From an uncultured Polaribacter sp. (GTDB taxonomy: Bacteria > Bacteroidota > Bacteroidia > Flavobacteriales > Flavobacteriaceae): 64,000 nt of DNA. Positions 7,787-16,527 of this stretch are shown one piece after another. Each line of letters opens with the position of its first letter. Position 1 is the stretch's first letter. The DNA is taken from the NCBI RefSeq assembly GCF_947503855.1, contig NZ_CANNFF010000001.1, forward strand, positions 1 through 64,000, given 5' to 3'. The position numbers and the translations under genes were made by a program. The notes beneath the pieces were generated by a model that was not told where the DNA came from, ran no database searches, and saw only the letters and a list, made by a program, of their open reading frames with translations.

Positions 7787-9082
7787 CTAATCTTTAATAC
7801 AACGCACTGACAAACCAAATCCACGGTTGCTAGTTCCAACAGAAGCAGAATTGTTATTGAAACCTAGCGATCTTGAGTAATCTCCGCTCACCGTACTTGA
7901 CCAATAGTTACCCACTTCACCCGGAGGGTTAATCGTACCACTACCATAGCTACGAGAGCCAGTTGCAGGAAGTTTTAAAACACTCGCATATGCGCCAGCC
8001 AGATTCAAAGACCCGAAAGATGAAACCTCATTATTAAACTCTGTTGCTGTAGGTAAACGGTAACCACTTGGGCAGGGGTTGTTGGTACCACTAACACCTT
8101 GCCATAAAGTATCGTCTTGGTCTTCTAACCAATCAGTAGGTAATGTTACGCTAGTTATAAAATCACCATGTCCTGGGGTACTTGTTGTAGCCAATGTACT
8201 TGTTGTTGTAGTGTTTGTTCTAAGTTGGTGCCCATCTGCAGCTCTACCCCATTGGTACATGTCTCCGTAAGCAGCTGCATCTGCACTGCTTGTTGCTACT
8301 TGTGTAGCTCCTAAGTTTCTGTCCATCCAAATTTTACCTGTGGTAGAAACCACATCTTGAGGCGCTATAGCATCTACCATGGCTTGTACTTCTGCCTGGG
8401 TGGCAGGTGATGAAAAAGCATCTGGATTACCATCTATATAATTTTGATAAGATGCTTCATGCGCTGATTCTATAGCCGTTAACGCTGGTAAAATATAACC
8501 TAACTGTGCTACAGTTACTACAGAATTTACGGAATCTGGGTTGTCTGCCTCATTTCCTATCTGCGTCAAAACAGCATCACTTGCTACTGCATTTACTGCA
8601 TCTACCATGGCTTGTACTTCGGCCTGTGTGGCAGGTGATGAAAAAGCACCTGGGTTGGCATCTATATAATCTTGGTAAGCTGTTTGGTTAGCTGCTATTA
8701 CCCCTGTTATTGCAGGTAAAATATTGCTTAAATCTGCTGCAGTTACAACCGCGTTTTCTGTATCTGGGCTATCTGCCTGACTCCCTATTTGAGACAAAAC
8801 ACTAGTACTTGCTGCTACGGCTGCTGCAGATGGAGCAAAACCACAATCTGACCAACCACCATTTTGGTAGCCTTTAAAACAATTGGTAGATAAATCATAC
8901 ACAAGCATACCATTTACGGGTGTTGCTACGGCTGCTGTATTTGCCACACGTGGCAATATAAGTGCACTGTTGCTAGATACGACATCTAAAGCCCCTTCTG
9001 GGGTGGTTGTACCTATACCTATTTAGGCAAAACTTGTAAAACATGCTGCAATAAGTGCAACGCTTACTACTATTTTTTTCAT
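7787..9082 (-). pseudogene. FISUMP-domain protein, copy broken by a nonsense codon in the signal peptide
   Basis: An ATG at 9080-9082 begins a signal peptide (MKKIVVSVALIAACFTSFA) closely matching the two sister genes, but the next codon is TAA where they have CAA (Gln). The frame is otherwise open for over 400 codons, from IGIGTTTPEGALDV through two ~76-residue modules to a full FISUMP domain ending SVRCIKD. One C-to-T change (G-to-A on this strand) explains the break. The first Met after it is about 42 codons later and would lack a signal sequence. The otherwise intact coding sequence suggests recent inactivation, a sequencing error, or maintenance as a donor for gene conversion. Confidence 0.85.
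8378..8833. repeat. two tandem 228-bp modules in the third FISUMP copy
   Basis: CATGGCTTGTACTTC occurs at 8378 and 8606, again 228 bases apart, matching the arrangement in the neighbouring two-module gene. The outer limit is approximate. Confidence 0.8.
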
Positions 9083-9101
9083 AATTATATGGTTTTAAAT
9101 T

Positions 9102-9115
9102 CCTGCCTTTGCAGG
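9102..9115. repeat. REP-like hairpin CCTGC-CTTT-GCAGG
   Basis: The fourth copy is 20 bases upstream of the original ATG at 9082 of the broken FISUMP copy, followed by ATTGACTTTTAAATTG as at the other sites. Confidence 0.7.
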
Positions 9116-9169
9116 ATTGACTTTTAAATTGTTGTTTTAATTTTTAATTTTTATATGATTATTGTTTGG

Positions 9170-9352
9170 TTAAGAACCAAAACCTGTACCAGGGTTATCT
9201 GCAGGGCTAGAAGCTTGCGCCTTTTGGGGGTTTAAAATCATATAGGTACCCAAGGCTGTTAAAGCTGCATATTTACCATAGCTACCTAGTTTTAGTAAGG
9301 CCTCTTTTCGAGTTATATCTTCTTGTGCAGTTGTTTTCTTTGTTGTTTTCAT
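9170..9352 (-). CDS. 60-aa hypothetical peptide with central hydrophobic segment
   Basis: The product begins MKTTKKTTAQEDITRKEALL, has a hydrophobic stretch (about residues 26-43, YGKYAALTALGTYMILNP), a possible cleavage region KAQASS and a small-residue tail ending PGTGFGS. Short proteins of this layout (ITRKEALLKLG..GKYAA) occur in Flavobacteria next to genes for T9SS-secreted proteins; I do not know their function. It lies 29 bases after the T9SS-secreted protein gene and probably shares its transcript. Confidence 0.65.
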   Translation of the reverse strand: MKTTKKTTAQEDITRKEALLKLGSYGKYAALTALGTYMILNPQKAQASSPADNPGTGFGS

Positions 9353-9381
9353 ATTGTTTGATAAATATTTAGTATGAATTA

Positions 9382-10995
9382 CTATTCGATTACTATCTTT
9401 TTAGATTGTTTAGAATTATTGGTATTTAATTGTATTACATATACCCCTGTACTTAAATTGGTAGGTAAGGCTATATCATAAACTGTTTGCATAGAAAATG
9501 TATGAGAAAGTACCTCTTTACCAGTAATGGAATAGATTTTTGCAGTGGCAGTGCCTTTTTGCTGTAAACCGGTAATTCTTACATTCGCATTACTTGTTTT
9601 ATAGATACTTAACGTATTTGCCATATTTGGCTCCTCTACACTTAATACATTACTTGTTGTGTGTATATAAAAACGACCTATACCGTTTAAAGCGGTGTTT
9701 ATATTAACTTGATGAGCCGTGGTTGTAATATCTGTAATGGTGTTTTCTATTTTATCTTCTAAGTAAATTTTTATATTTTCTGGCAAACCAGCCGCCTCTG
9801 AAGAAAATGTAAGTGTTTCTTTGGCAGCTGCCACTACAGAAAGAGGCACTATAGAAGTTTCGTAGTTGGTGTTGGGTAAACATTGTAATGTAAAATTAAC
9901 CCCTTTACTGTCTGAAACTAAATGTGTATCAAGCGCAAAAGTTGGCGCTACATCTACATACGCACCAGCATCCCAACCAATATCTAAACCTGTAGTAGTT
10001 TTACTAAAATACTTTAGGGTGGTATGTGCTGTCTTTTTATCACTAGACATACGTACTACTAAAGTTGGCGTTACCGCTGTTTTATAAAACGTAGCAGGTG
10101 TACTTACCTGTGGTACTTGCAGGTTTTCTGGAAATGTAAAAGTTATATTATTACCCTTAGGATCTACCATAAAACCTTGCCCTGGCGCTAAGTAAGTTAA
10201 AGGGCTTGCATTGTTTATAATTTGATAACTTGTACCGTTCCAAACTTGTAAATACGCATTATTTGGATCTAAATTATCTATGTTAAGATCTAAAATACTG
10301 GTGGTTTGATTATCAGGGTCGTTAGCAGGTAAAAATGATGGATATGGATTTCCAACTACACTCCATAAATGGTTTGTAGATACCTCTGGCGTAATAGCAT
10401 TAGCAGGTATTGTAATTGTAACATCTCCTGTGGGCATTGTTCCTTGAAATGAATAGGTACCTACAGAAGATCTTTTCATAGAATATCCTTTTCCGTTTTC
10501 AAAATTAACTGATGCAGGATTACTTCCTCCAGGTATTGTGTAATACTCCCAACGAGTACCTGCATTATTTGCATTCTCATATATAGATACCCCATAATTA
10601 TCTCCTGTTTCGCCAGTACCACTTCTAGTTACATCATTAACAACAGCTACACCATCAACGGTATAGGTACTAGAACCTACATCTTTACTAGCTGCAAAAT
10701 CTGCGATACTTTGACCAATGACTGGCGCAGATACAAAATGCCAATTTGTACTATTTATATGACGCACATAACTAATATCTCCAGTAGCAGTACCGTTTAC
10801 AATAACGGAGCCACTATCTGTAGCATCTGATTGCACCGTAAGTGCGCCTTGGGCATCAACCCCCAAATCTTCTTCTACATGCATAAAGCTTTTAGGAGAA
10901 ATATAAACAGAGCCCCCAGAGGCTACATTTAATGATTGTGACCATGAAACATAGCTCATAAACACAGTAAAGATTGAAAATATAATTTTCTTCAT
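9382..10995 (-). CDS. T9SS-secreted protein of unknown function
   Basis: The 537-aa product has a signal peptide (1-19, ending SWSQ) and a C-terminal type A T9SS sorting domain of about 75 residues (LSIYKTSNANVRITGL ... TGVYVIQLNTNN ... SKKIVIE), so it should cross the outer membrane by the type IX system and be released or anchored. The middle is beta-rich and Thr/Asn-rich with RHINSTNWHFVSAPVIGQS, a segment seen in many large flavobacterial surface proteins. No catalytic motif is seen. It is first in a small group with the 60-aa peptide and perhaps the FISUMP array, suggesting a surface-structure locus. Confidence 0.85.
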   Translation of the reverse strand: MKKIIFSIFTVFMSYVSWSQSLNVASGGSVYISPKSFMHVEEDLGVDAQGALTVQSDATDSGSVIVNGTATGDISYVRHINSTNWHFVSAPVIGQSIADFAASKDVGSSTYTVDGVAVVNDVTRSGTGETGDNYGVSIYENANNAGTRWEYYTIPGGSNPASVNFENGKGYSMKRSSVGTYSFQGTMPTGDVTITIPANAITPEVSTNHLWSVVGNPYPSFLPANDPDNQTTSILDLNIDNLDPNNAYLQVWNGTSYQIINNASPLTYLAPGQGFMVDPKGNNITFTFPENLQVPQVSTPATFYKTAVTPTLVVRMSSDKKTAHTTLKYFSKTTTGLDIGWDAGAYVDVAPTFALDTHLVSDSKGVNFTLQCLPNTNYETSIVPLSVVAAAKETLTFSSEAAGLPENIKIYLEDKIENTITDITTTAHQVNINTALNGIGRFYIHTTSNVLSVEEPNMANTLSIYKTSNANVRITGLQQKGTATAKIYSITGKEVLSHTFSMQTVYDIALPTNLSTGVYVIQLNTNNSKQSKKIVIE

Positions 10996-11147
10996 AATTT
11001 ATTTGATTTAATTGTTTTTAAATAATTAGATTGATTTTTTAACTAAATAGCTGATATACTGCAATTTTCTTACTTTTAACTACTATCTAATAAAGTAAAT
11101 CAATAAGTGGTCTAATAGCGGTATAAGTGGTAACTTATCTTAATTAG

Positions 11148-11278
11148 AAGTTGAGGCAGCGTACGAAAAAAGGTTTTGGCTATGTCTGGAAAAAGAATTT
11201 AACAATGAAAAAACTAATCCAAAAAAAGTCAAAAAATTAATTTTGACTTTTTCGTACAATCAATAAGTCCCCCAACTT
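11148..11278. repeat. MITE-like inverted-repeat element
   Basis: AAGTTGAGG (11148) followed by GTACGAAAAA (11161-11170) is mirrored by TTTTTCGTAC (11248-11257) and CCCCAACTT (11270-11278). The 10-bp inner arms are perfect complements and the outer arms match with one mismatch, though spacing inside each arm differs. The right side also holds its own 12-bp hairpin (11223-11234 with 11241-11252). The 131-base element has no ORF. The rest of the 427-base gap 10996-11422 shows nothing else I can name. Confidence 0.45.
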
Positions 11279-11422
11279 ACGATCGATTTCTTTATAATAT
11301 TTATGTGATTAATTTAATATTCGTTTTATTGGTAAAAGTATGATTAAATAGCTTAGCGTTTTATAAATTTCGATAAAAATAGTAAAAAACAAGATAAAAG
11401 ATACTTTTTACACGATAAGTTA

Positions 11423-12118
11423 CTATAATAAGTTTAATCTATTGATTAATTCTGATTTATAAGTTTTACTTACAGGAATAACATACTTTCTAATTAAAAC
11501 ACTATTATCTTCTATATCTATAATTTCTGAAGTGTTGATAATAAAGGATCTGTGAATTCTTAAAAATAAACTTTCTGGTAATTTATCTTTAATTTTTTTG
11601 AGTGTAGCATATACGGTATAATTTTTTTCATCGGTTTTAATATTAATGTAATCTCCTTTTGCTTCAATCAGTAAAATATCTGAAATCAAAATTTTAGTAA
11701 GCCTTTTTTCTACATTTATAAAAATAAAATTTTCTTTCTGTAGATGGCTTTTATTTTTTGAAATTTTAACCGTATTTGCATTTATTTTTTCTAGAAATTT
11801 TTTAAATCTATCTTGAGTTATTGGTTTTACTAAATAATCGATAACACTTTTATATTCAAAAGCCTCTAATGCATAGTTTTTATCTGAGGTAGTAATAATT
11901 ATTTTTGGTGAATTATTAATGGTTTTAATAAAATCGAAACCAGAAAATGTAGGCAAATGAATATCTAAAAAAACTAACGCTACTTTTTTGGTATTTAAAT
12001 ATTTAATAGCCTCTATTGCAGAAGAAAACTCTTTCTTAACAGTTAATGAATATTTTTTACATAGCTGCTTTATGATTAATCTTGAAGATTCATCATCATC
12101 AATAATAATACAAGTCAT
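11423..12118 (-). CDS. LytTR-family response regulator
   Basis: This 231-aa protein has a receiver domain at residues 1-115 with acidic pocket IIIDDDE, phospho-acceptor Asp52 in LVFLDIHLP and Lys in LVKPITQDRF. A LytTR DNA-binding domain follows at about 135-230 (LLIEAKGDYINIKT, LFLRIHRSFIINTSEI). Its gene follows an HPt gene by 15 bases, so phosphate may reach it by HPt relay rather than directly from a kinase. No kinase gene is adjacent. Targets are unknown. Confidence 0.9.
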   Translation of the reverse strand: MTCIIIDDDESSRLIIKQLCKKYSLTVKKEFSSAIEAIKYLNTKKVALVFLDIHLPTFSGFDFIKTINNSPKIIITTSDKNYALEAFEYKSVIDYLVKPITQDRFKKFLEKINANTVKISKNKSHLQKENFIFINVEKRLTKILISDILLIEAKGDYINIKTDEKNYTVYATLKKIKDKLPESLFLRIHRSFIINTSEIIDIEDNSVLIRKYVIPVSKTYKSELINRLNLL

Positions 12119-12133
12119 AATATTTGGTAGGGG

Positions 12134-12454
12134 CTATATAGAGGATAAATATACATTAATTTTATCTAAAACCACAAGTAAAGTTTCATATCGTTCTGTA
12201 TGGCCTTTTTTTATATCTTGTTCAAAATCAGAGGCTATCTCAAAAGCTAGTGGGATGCCTAGTATACTTATTTTATGTTTTAATTTATGCAAATTTAAAG
12301 CTACTTTAAGGTAATTTTGTTGCTTAAAATTATTTTTTAAAATTTCATATTCTTTAGGAAACTCTGTTTTTAAAGATAATAGTAAGTTATTTTCAAAATT
12401 TTTATCTCCTTCAGAAATATCTTTAATATAATTTAAATTTGGTTTTTCTAACAT
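12134..12454 (-). CDS. HPt phosphotransfer protein
   Basis: The 106-aa protein is almost entirely helical. HKLKHKISILGI at residues 56-67 matches the HPt signature HxLKGxxxxxG with His56 as phospho-acceptor. It would carry phosphoryl groups between a hybrid kinase and a response regulator. It is immediately upstream of the LytTR regulator, and one base separates its start from the stop of a truncated upstream frame, the arrangement expected of translationally coupled genes. Confidence 0.75.
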   Translation of the reverse strand: MLEKPNLNYIKDISEGDKNFENNLLLSLKTEFPKEYEILKNNFKQQNYLKVALNLHKLKHKISILGIPLAFEIASDFEQDIKKGHTERYETLLVVLDKINVYLSSI

Positions 12455-12455
12455 A

Positions 12456-12557
12456 TTAAAGTTTTATTTGTCGCTTCATTTGTTGTTCTAAAGATATAAC
12501 TATTTCTGTTCTAAGTCCATTAGGTAAGGGTTGCATATTACTACTAAAGAATTTATT
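12456..12557 (-). pseudogene. possible C-terminal remnant of a lost histidine kinase
   Basis: A 33-codon open frame ends at TAA one base before the HPt start (TAAT ATG). Its sequence, including NGLRTEIVISLEQQMKR, resembles the last beta-strand and tail of a HATPase kinase domain. It is closed upstream by an in-frame stop, then by the accC terminator. I read it as the end of a deleted kinase; it could also be a short leader peptide. Homology this short is weak evidence. Confidence 0.35.
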
Positions 12558-12583
12558 TTAACCAGGTATCTACAATTTTAAAT

Positions 12584-12620
12584 AAAAAAAAGAGAATACA
12601 AAATGTATTCTCTTTTTTTA
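12584..12620 (-). terminator. intrinsic terminator of the fabH-accB-accC group
   Basis: AGAGAATACA (12591-12600) pairs perfectly over 10 bp with TGTATTCTCT (12604-12613) around an AAA loop, and each side has a run of seven A or T, so the hairpin can work in both directions. It lies 14 bases after the accC stop codon. Confidence 0.9.
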
Positions 12621-12633
12621 TCTTTCTAAAAAT

Positions 12634-13971
12634 TTACTCCATTGTAAATTCTTCCATAAATTTTGTTGTGTAGTTTCCAGCAACATAATCTGGATGATCC
12701 ATTAATTGTCTGTGAAAAGGAATCGTTGTTTTTACACCTTCAATTACAAATTCATCTAAAGCTCTTTTCATTTTATTAATTGCTTCTTCTCTTGTTTGCG
12801 CTGTTACAATTAATTTTGCAATCATAGAATCGTAGTTTGGTGGTATCATATAACCTGCATAAACATGAGTATCCATTCTTACTCCATGACCACCAGGAGT
12901 GTGTAAAGTGGTAATTTTACCAGGTGCAGGTCTAAAACCATTATATGGGTCTTCTGCATTAATTCTACATTCTATAGAGTGCAATTGTGGATAGTAGTTT
13001 TTACCAGAAATTGGTACACCAGCAGCCACCAAAATTTGTTCTCTAATTAAATCGTAGTTTACAACTTCTTCTGTAATTGGGTGCTCTACTTGAATACGTG
13101 TATTCATCTCCATAAAATAGAAGTTTCTGTGTTTATCTACCAAAAACTCTACAGTACCTGCTCCTTCGTATTTTATATATTCTGCTGCTTTTACAGCGGC
13201 ATTACCCATCTCTTCTCTCAATGTATCTGTCATAAAGGGAGAGGGAGTTTCTTCTGTTAATTTTTGGTGACGTCTTTGAACAGAACAATCTCTTTCTGAT
13301 AAGTGGCATGCTTTTCCGAAAGAATCTCCAATAATTTGAATTTCTATATGCCTTGGCTCTTCTATGAGCTTTTCCATATACATATCATCATTTCCAAAAG
13401 CTGCTTTAGATTCTTGTCTTGCAGAGTCCCAAGCTTCTTTTAAATCTTCTGGTTTCCAAACAGCACGCATCCCTTTACCACCACCACCTGCAGATGCTTT
13501 TAACATAACAGGATAGCCCGTTTCTAAAGCTAACTTTTCGCATTCTTCAAAGTTTTCTATAACCCCCTCACTACCGGGCACACAAGGTACACCCGCTGCT
13601 TTCATGGTAGCTTTCGCATTTGCTTTGTCTCCCATTTGGTCTATCATTTCTCCGGTAGCACCAATAAATTTTATGTGATGTTCTTCGCAAAGTCTAGAAA
13701 ATTTTGCGTTTTCAGATAAAAAACCATACCCTGGATGAATGGCATCTGCATTTGTTATTTCTGCAGCTGCAATAATATTTGACATTTTTAAATAAGACTC
13801 AGCACTTGGAGCAGGACCTATACAAACTGCTTCATCTGCAAATCTTACATGTAGGCTTTCTTCGTCTGCAGTAGAGTATACCGCAACCGTTTTTATACCC
13901 ATTTCTTTACAGGTTCTAATAACACGTAGTGCTATTTCCCCTCTATTGGCAATTAATATTTTTTTAAACAT
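12634..13971 (-). CDS. accC: biotin carboxylase subunit of acetyl-CoA carboxylase
   Basis: This 445-aa protein, close to the family length of about 450, catalyses ATP-dependent carboxylation of biotin on AccB, the first half-reaction of fatty acid synthesis. It opens with the biotin-carboxylase N-domain [15 protein letters not shown]. The ATP-grasp glycine loop [12 protein letters not shown] is near residue 160, the metal-binding [11 protein letters not shown] near 290, and the C-terminal domain starts around 335. It follows accB by about 80 bases, with fabH before that, on one transcript ending at a strong terminator. Nothing unusual is visible. Confidence 0.97.
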   Translation of the reverse strand: MFKKILIANRGEIALRVIRTCKEMGIKTVAVYSTADEESLHVRFADEAVCIGPAPSAESYLKMSNIIAAAEITNADAIHPGYGFLSENAKFSRLCEEHHIKFIGATGEMIDQMGDKANAKATMKAAGVPCVPGSEGVIENFEECEKLALETGYPVMLKASAGGGGKGMRAVWKPEDLKEAWDSARQESKAAFGNDDMYMEKLIEEPRHIEIQIIGDSFGKACHLSERDCSVQRRHQKLTEETPSPFMTDTLREEMGNAAVKAAEYIKYEGAGTVEFLVDKHRNFYFMEMNTRIQVEHPITEEVVNYDLIREQILVAAGVPISGKNYYPQLHSIECRINAEDPYNGFRPAPGKITTLHTPGGHGVRMDTHVYAGYMIPPNYDSMIAKLIVTAQTREEAINKMKRALDEFVIEGVKTTIPFHRQLMDHPDYVAGNYTTKFMEEFTME

Positions 13972-14052
13972 AATTTAAGAGTTTTAAATGATGAGTTATG
14001 AGTTGTGAGTTAGAAAATCTAAAATCTGAACTCTAAAAACCGATACTCTTTA

Positions 14053-14535
14053 TTATGATGGATCTACTAAAAATAATGGCTGATCAAATTCTACTGGAGA
14101 AGAATCGTCTACTAAAACTTTAACAATTTTACCTGAAACCTCAGATTCTATCTCGTTAAATAATTTCATAGCTTCTATCACACACACTGTATCTCCAACC
14201 CCAATTTCTGCACCAACTTCTACAAAGTTTGGTTTGTCTGGAGATGGTTTTCTGTAGAAAGTACCAATAATTGGAGATTTAATTGTAATTAAATTAGAAT
14301 TGTCTTCTGTTTCTTTAGCTGGTGCTACAGGTGCTTCTGCAACTGGCTGTTGGGGTGCTAAAGGTGCTGCCATTTGTGGTGCTCCTTGCATTGGTGCGGC
14401 TTGCACAATAGTAGTTTCTGTTTTTTCAGATCCTGTTCTAATAGTAATTTTTACATCTTCCATTTCTAGTTTTACCTCGCTTGCGCCAGATTTTGCTACA
14501 AATTTTATAAGATTTTGAATTTCTTTAATATCCAT
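14053..14535 (-). CDS. accB: biotin carboxyl carrier protein
   Basis: The 160-aa product has an N-terminal region (MDIKEIQNLIKFVAKSG), a flexible Ala/Pro/Gln-rich linker (about 45-78) and a C-terminal biotinyl domain. The biotinylated Lys is at 124 in VIEAMKLFNEI. It shuttles carboxybiotin between AccC and the carboxyltransferase, which is not in this window. It sits 28 bases after fabH and upstream of accC. Confidence 0.97.
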   Translation of the reverse strand: MDIKEIQNLIKFVAKSGASEVKLEMEDVKITIRTGSEKTETTIVQAAPMQGAPQMAAPLAPQQPVAEAPVAPAKETEDNSNLITIKSPIIGTFYRKPSPDKPNFVEVGAEIGVGDTVCVIEAMKLFNEIESEVSGKIVKVLVDDSSPVEFDQPLFLVDPS

Positions 14536-14563
14536 TTTTCCTATTGTTTAGTTGTTTGTTTTT

Positions 14564-15559
14564 TTATGAATTGTACGCCCATTTAAGATATGCAGCTCCC
14601 CAAGTGAAACCACCACCAAATGCGGCAAAAATTAAATTATCTCCTTTTTTTAATTCTTTTTCATAGTCTGCTAATAATAACGGTAAAGTTGCAGAGGTTG
14701 TGTTACCATATCTATGAATGTTCATCATTACTTTTTCTGCAGCAACACCAACTCTATTAGCGGTTGCTTCTATAATTCTTTTATTTGCTTGATGTGCAAC
14801 TAACCATTGTATATCGCTTTCTGACAAATTGTTTCTAGTAAGCATTTTTTCTGCTACATCTGCCATATTAGAAACCGCATATTTAAATACGGTTTTACCT
14901 TCTTGATACACAAAGTGTTTTTTTTGTTGAACGGTTTCTAAAGTTGTTGGCATCATAGATCCTCCTGCTTCTATTCTTAGAAAATCTCTACCTACGCCAT
15001 CGCTTCTTAGGTACTCATCTTGTAAGCCTAAGTTTTCTAAATTTGGTTCAAATAAAGCTGCACCTGCGCCATCACCAAAAATAATACAGGTGGCTCTGTC
15101 TGAATAATCTATAATAGAAGACATTTTATCTGCACCAATTAGCAGTACTTTTTTGTATCTACCAGAAGCTATATAACTTGCTGCTGTAGACATGCCGTAT
15201 AAAAAACTAGAACATGCTGCTTGCAAATCGTAACCAAATGCGTTGGTAGCACCAATTTCTGAAGCAACATAGGCTGCTGTAGAGGCTACTTGTAAATCTG
15301 GTGTTGCTGTAGCTACAATAACCAGATCTATTTCTTTAGGATCTAGATGAGCTTTTTTTATCAAATCTTCTGAGGCTTTTATGGCCATATATGAAGTACC
15401 TAATCCTTCTCCTTTTAAGATTCTTCTTTCTTTGATTCCTGTTCTAGTAGTTATCCACTCATCGTTTGTATCTACATAGGTTTCTAACTCTTTATTTGTT
15501 AGTATATAGTCAGGAACATATTTTCCTACTGCTGAAATTGCTGCAGTGATTTTTGTCAT
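14564..15559 (-). CDS. fabH: 3-oxoacyl-ACP synthase III
   Basis: The 331-aa protein condenses acetyl-CoA (or a branched primer) with malonyl-ACP to start fatty acid synthesis. Catalytic Cys116 is in DLQAACSSF, the His in WLVAHQANKRI and the Asn in HRYGNTTSATL, so the triad is complete. DEWITTRTGIKERR near residue 33 is the family start signature. It is the first gene after the rpmF terminator, so it probably has its own promoter in 15560-15665. Confidence 0.97.
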   Translation of the reverse strand: MTKITAAISAVGKYVPDYILTNKELETYVDTNDEWITTRTGIKERRILKGEGLGTSYMAIKASEDLIKKAHLDPKEIDLVIVATATPDLQVASTAAYVASEIGATNAFGYDLQAACSSFLYGMSTAASYIASGRYKKVLLIGADKMSSIIDYSDRATCIIFGDGAGAALFEPNLENLGLQDEYLRSDGVGRDFLRIEAGGSMMPTTLETVQQKKHFVYQEGKTVFKYAVSNMADVAEKMLTRNNLSESDIQWLVAHQANKRIIEATANRVGVAAEKVMMNIHRYGNTTSATLPLLLADYEKELKKGDNLIFAAFGGGFTWGAAYLKWAYNS

Positions 15560-15665
15560 AATAGTTATTTGTTTTCCAAATGTTAAGGAAGTTCAAAGAA
15601 ATGAAATTTATTTTACTTTTTGAATTAAAATTTATCAAAAACGGTAAAATTTGGCATAAAAACAC

Positions 15666-15693
15666 AAAAAACCCTCAAAAATGAGGGTTTTTT
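15666..15693 (-). terminator. intrinsic terminator after rpmF
   Basis: AAAAAACCCTCA (15666-15677) pairs with TGAGGGTTTTTT (15682-15693) over 12 bp around an AAAA loop. It separates the DUF177-rpmF group from fabH. Confidence 0.9.
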
Positions 15694-15710
15694 TAAAAAT
15701 TTGAAAATTT

Positions 15711-15905
15711 TTAAGCTTCTGCAGAAACAGCTTCTAATACTACTTGACCTCTGTAGTATAATTTACCTTCGTGCCAGTGAGCTCTATGGTATAAGTGTGC
15801 TTCACCCGTTGTTGGGTCTGTTGCAATTTGTTGCGCAGATGCCTTATAATGTGTTCTCCTTTTATCTCTTCTTGTTTTAGATATTTTTCTTTTAGGATGT
15901 GCCAT
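15711..15905 (-). CDS. rpmF: 50S ribosomal protein L32
   Basis: The 64-aa basic protein begins [20 protein letters not shown], the L32 signature. No zinc-binding CxxC pairs are present, so this is the zinc-free form. It directly follows the DUF177 gene with one base between, the conserved order in many bacteria, and is then ended by a terminator. Confidence 0.97.
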   Translation of the reverse strand: MAHPKRKISKTRRDKRRTHYKASAQQIATDPTTGEAHLYHRAHWHEGKLYYRGQVVLEAVSAEA

Positions 15906-15906
15906 T

Positions 15907-16449
15907 TTATGTCTTTTTTTCTGTTATTAAATTCTTTAATTTATCCCACCTTGGGTCTGTAATTTCTACAGTTTTTTCTTTTTTTATTTCTAGTTCTTTT
16001 AACTTTTCTAGGGCTTCAGACTTCATTGTGCCGTCTACTACTTTTGGATGCACTCTTTTGTTAGGAACCGCCAACACAATCATTTCATAAATAAATTGTG
16101 CTATATTAAATTGATACGCTTCATGTGGAAGTATTAAAATTTCCTCATTATCATCATTATATTCTGGCCCAAACTTAACAACTAATGGTAATTGAGCTGT
16201 TATTTCTTGGTTGTATAACTCGTTTGTAACATCGCAAGGTATTTCTACGGTACCTTTTGTATTAAAAACAAGCTCAAATAATGTGCTTTTTTTAATAAAT
16301 TCTAAAGTTACCTGAATATCAGTACTTTTAAATTCATCAAAATTAAAAAACGTAAAGAACGTATTACTAATTGCATATTCAAATAAATGCTTTCCTTCTT
16401 TTAATCCTACAAACGGTATGTTGAATTCTTTCAAGTCTTTCATTATCAA
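15907..16449 (-). CDS. YceD/DUF177 family protein
   Basis: The 180-aa protein has the DUF177 pattern, with a central beta-rich part ([20 protein letters not shown]) and a C-terminal tail ending [15 protein letters not shown]. Homologues next to rpmF have been linked to 23S rRNA accumulation and ribosome assembly. Some family members carry metal-binding cysteines; here only one Cys is visible. It lies upstream of rpmF and downstream of pdxA. Confidence 0.85.
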   Translation of the reverse strand: MIMKDLKEFNIPFVGLKEGKHLFEYAISNTFFTFFNFDEFKSTDIQVTLEFIKKSTLFELVFNTKGTVEIPCDVTNELYNQEITAQLPLVVKFGPEYNDDNEEILILPHEAYQFNIAQFIYEMIVLAVPNKRVHPKVVDGTMKSEALEKLKELEIKKEKTVEITDPRWDKLKNLITEKKT

Positions 16450-16527
16450 ACATCAATTGAGCGTGCAAAGATATAAAAAAATGTTTTTATACACTGTTTT
16501 CTTTAAAAAAAAGAAAATATTTTATTT

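Larger units (their letters stand above)
7428..7812. repeat. long direct repeat R2 (partner R1 at about 4655-5040)
   Basis: This is the second copy of the long repeat, covering the leader of the two-module gene, a non-coding stretch and the end of the third gene's coding sequence. The 359-base gap contains no other gene. Differences from R1 are scattered single bases and short indels. Confidence 0.8.

Noticed and set aside
5016..9082. Interpreting the repeated array as CRISPR or a mobile element
   Set aside because: The repeats are long duplicated gene segments and in-frame modules, with no short regular repeat-spacer pattern and no transposase.
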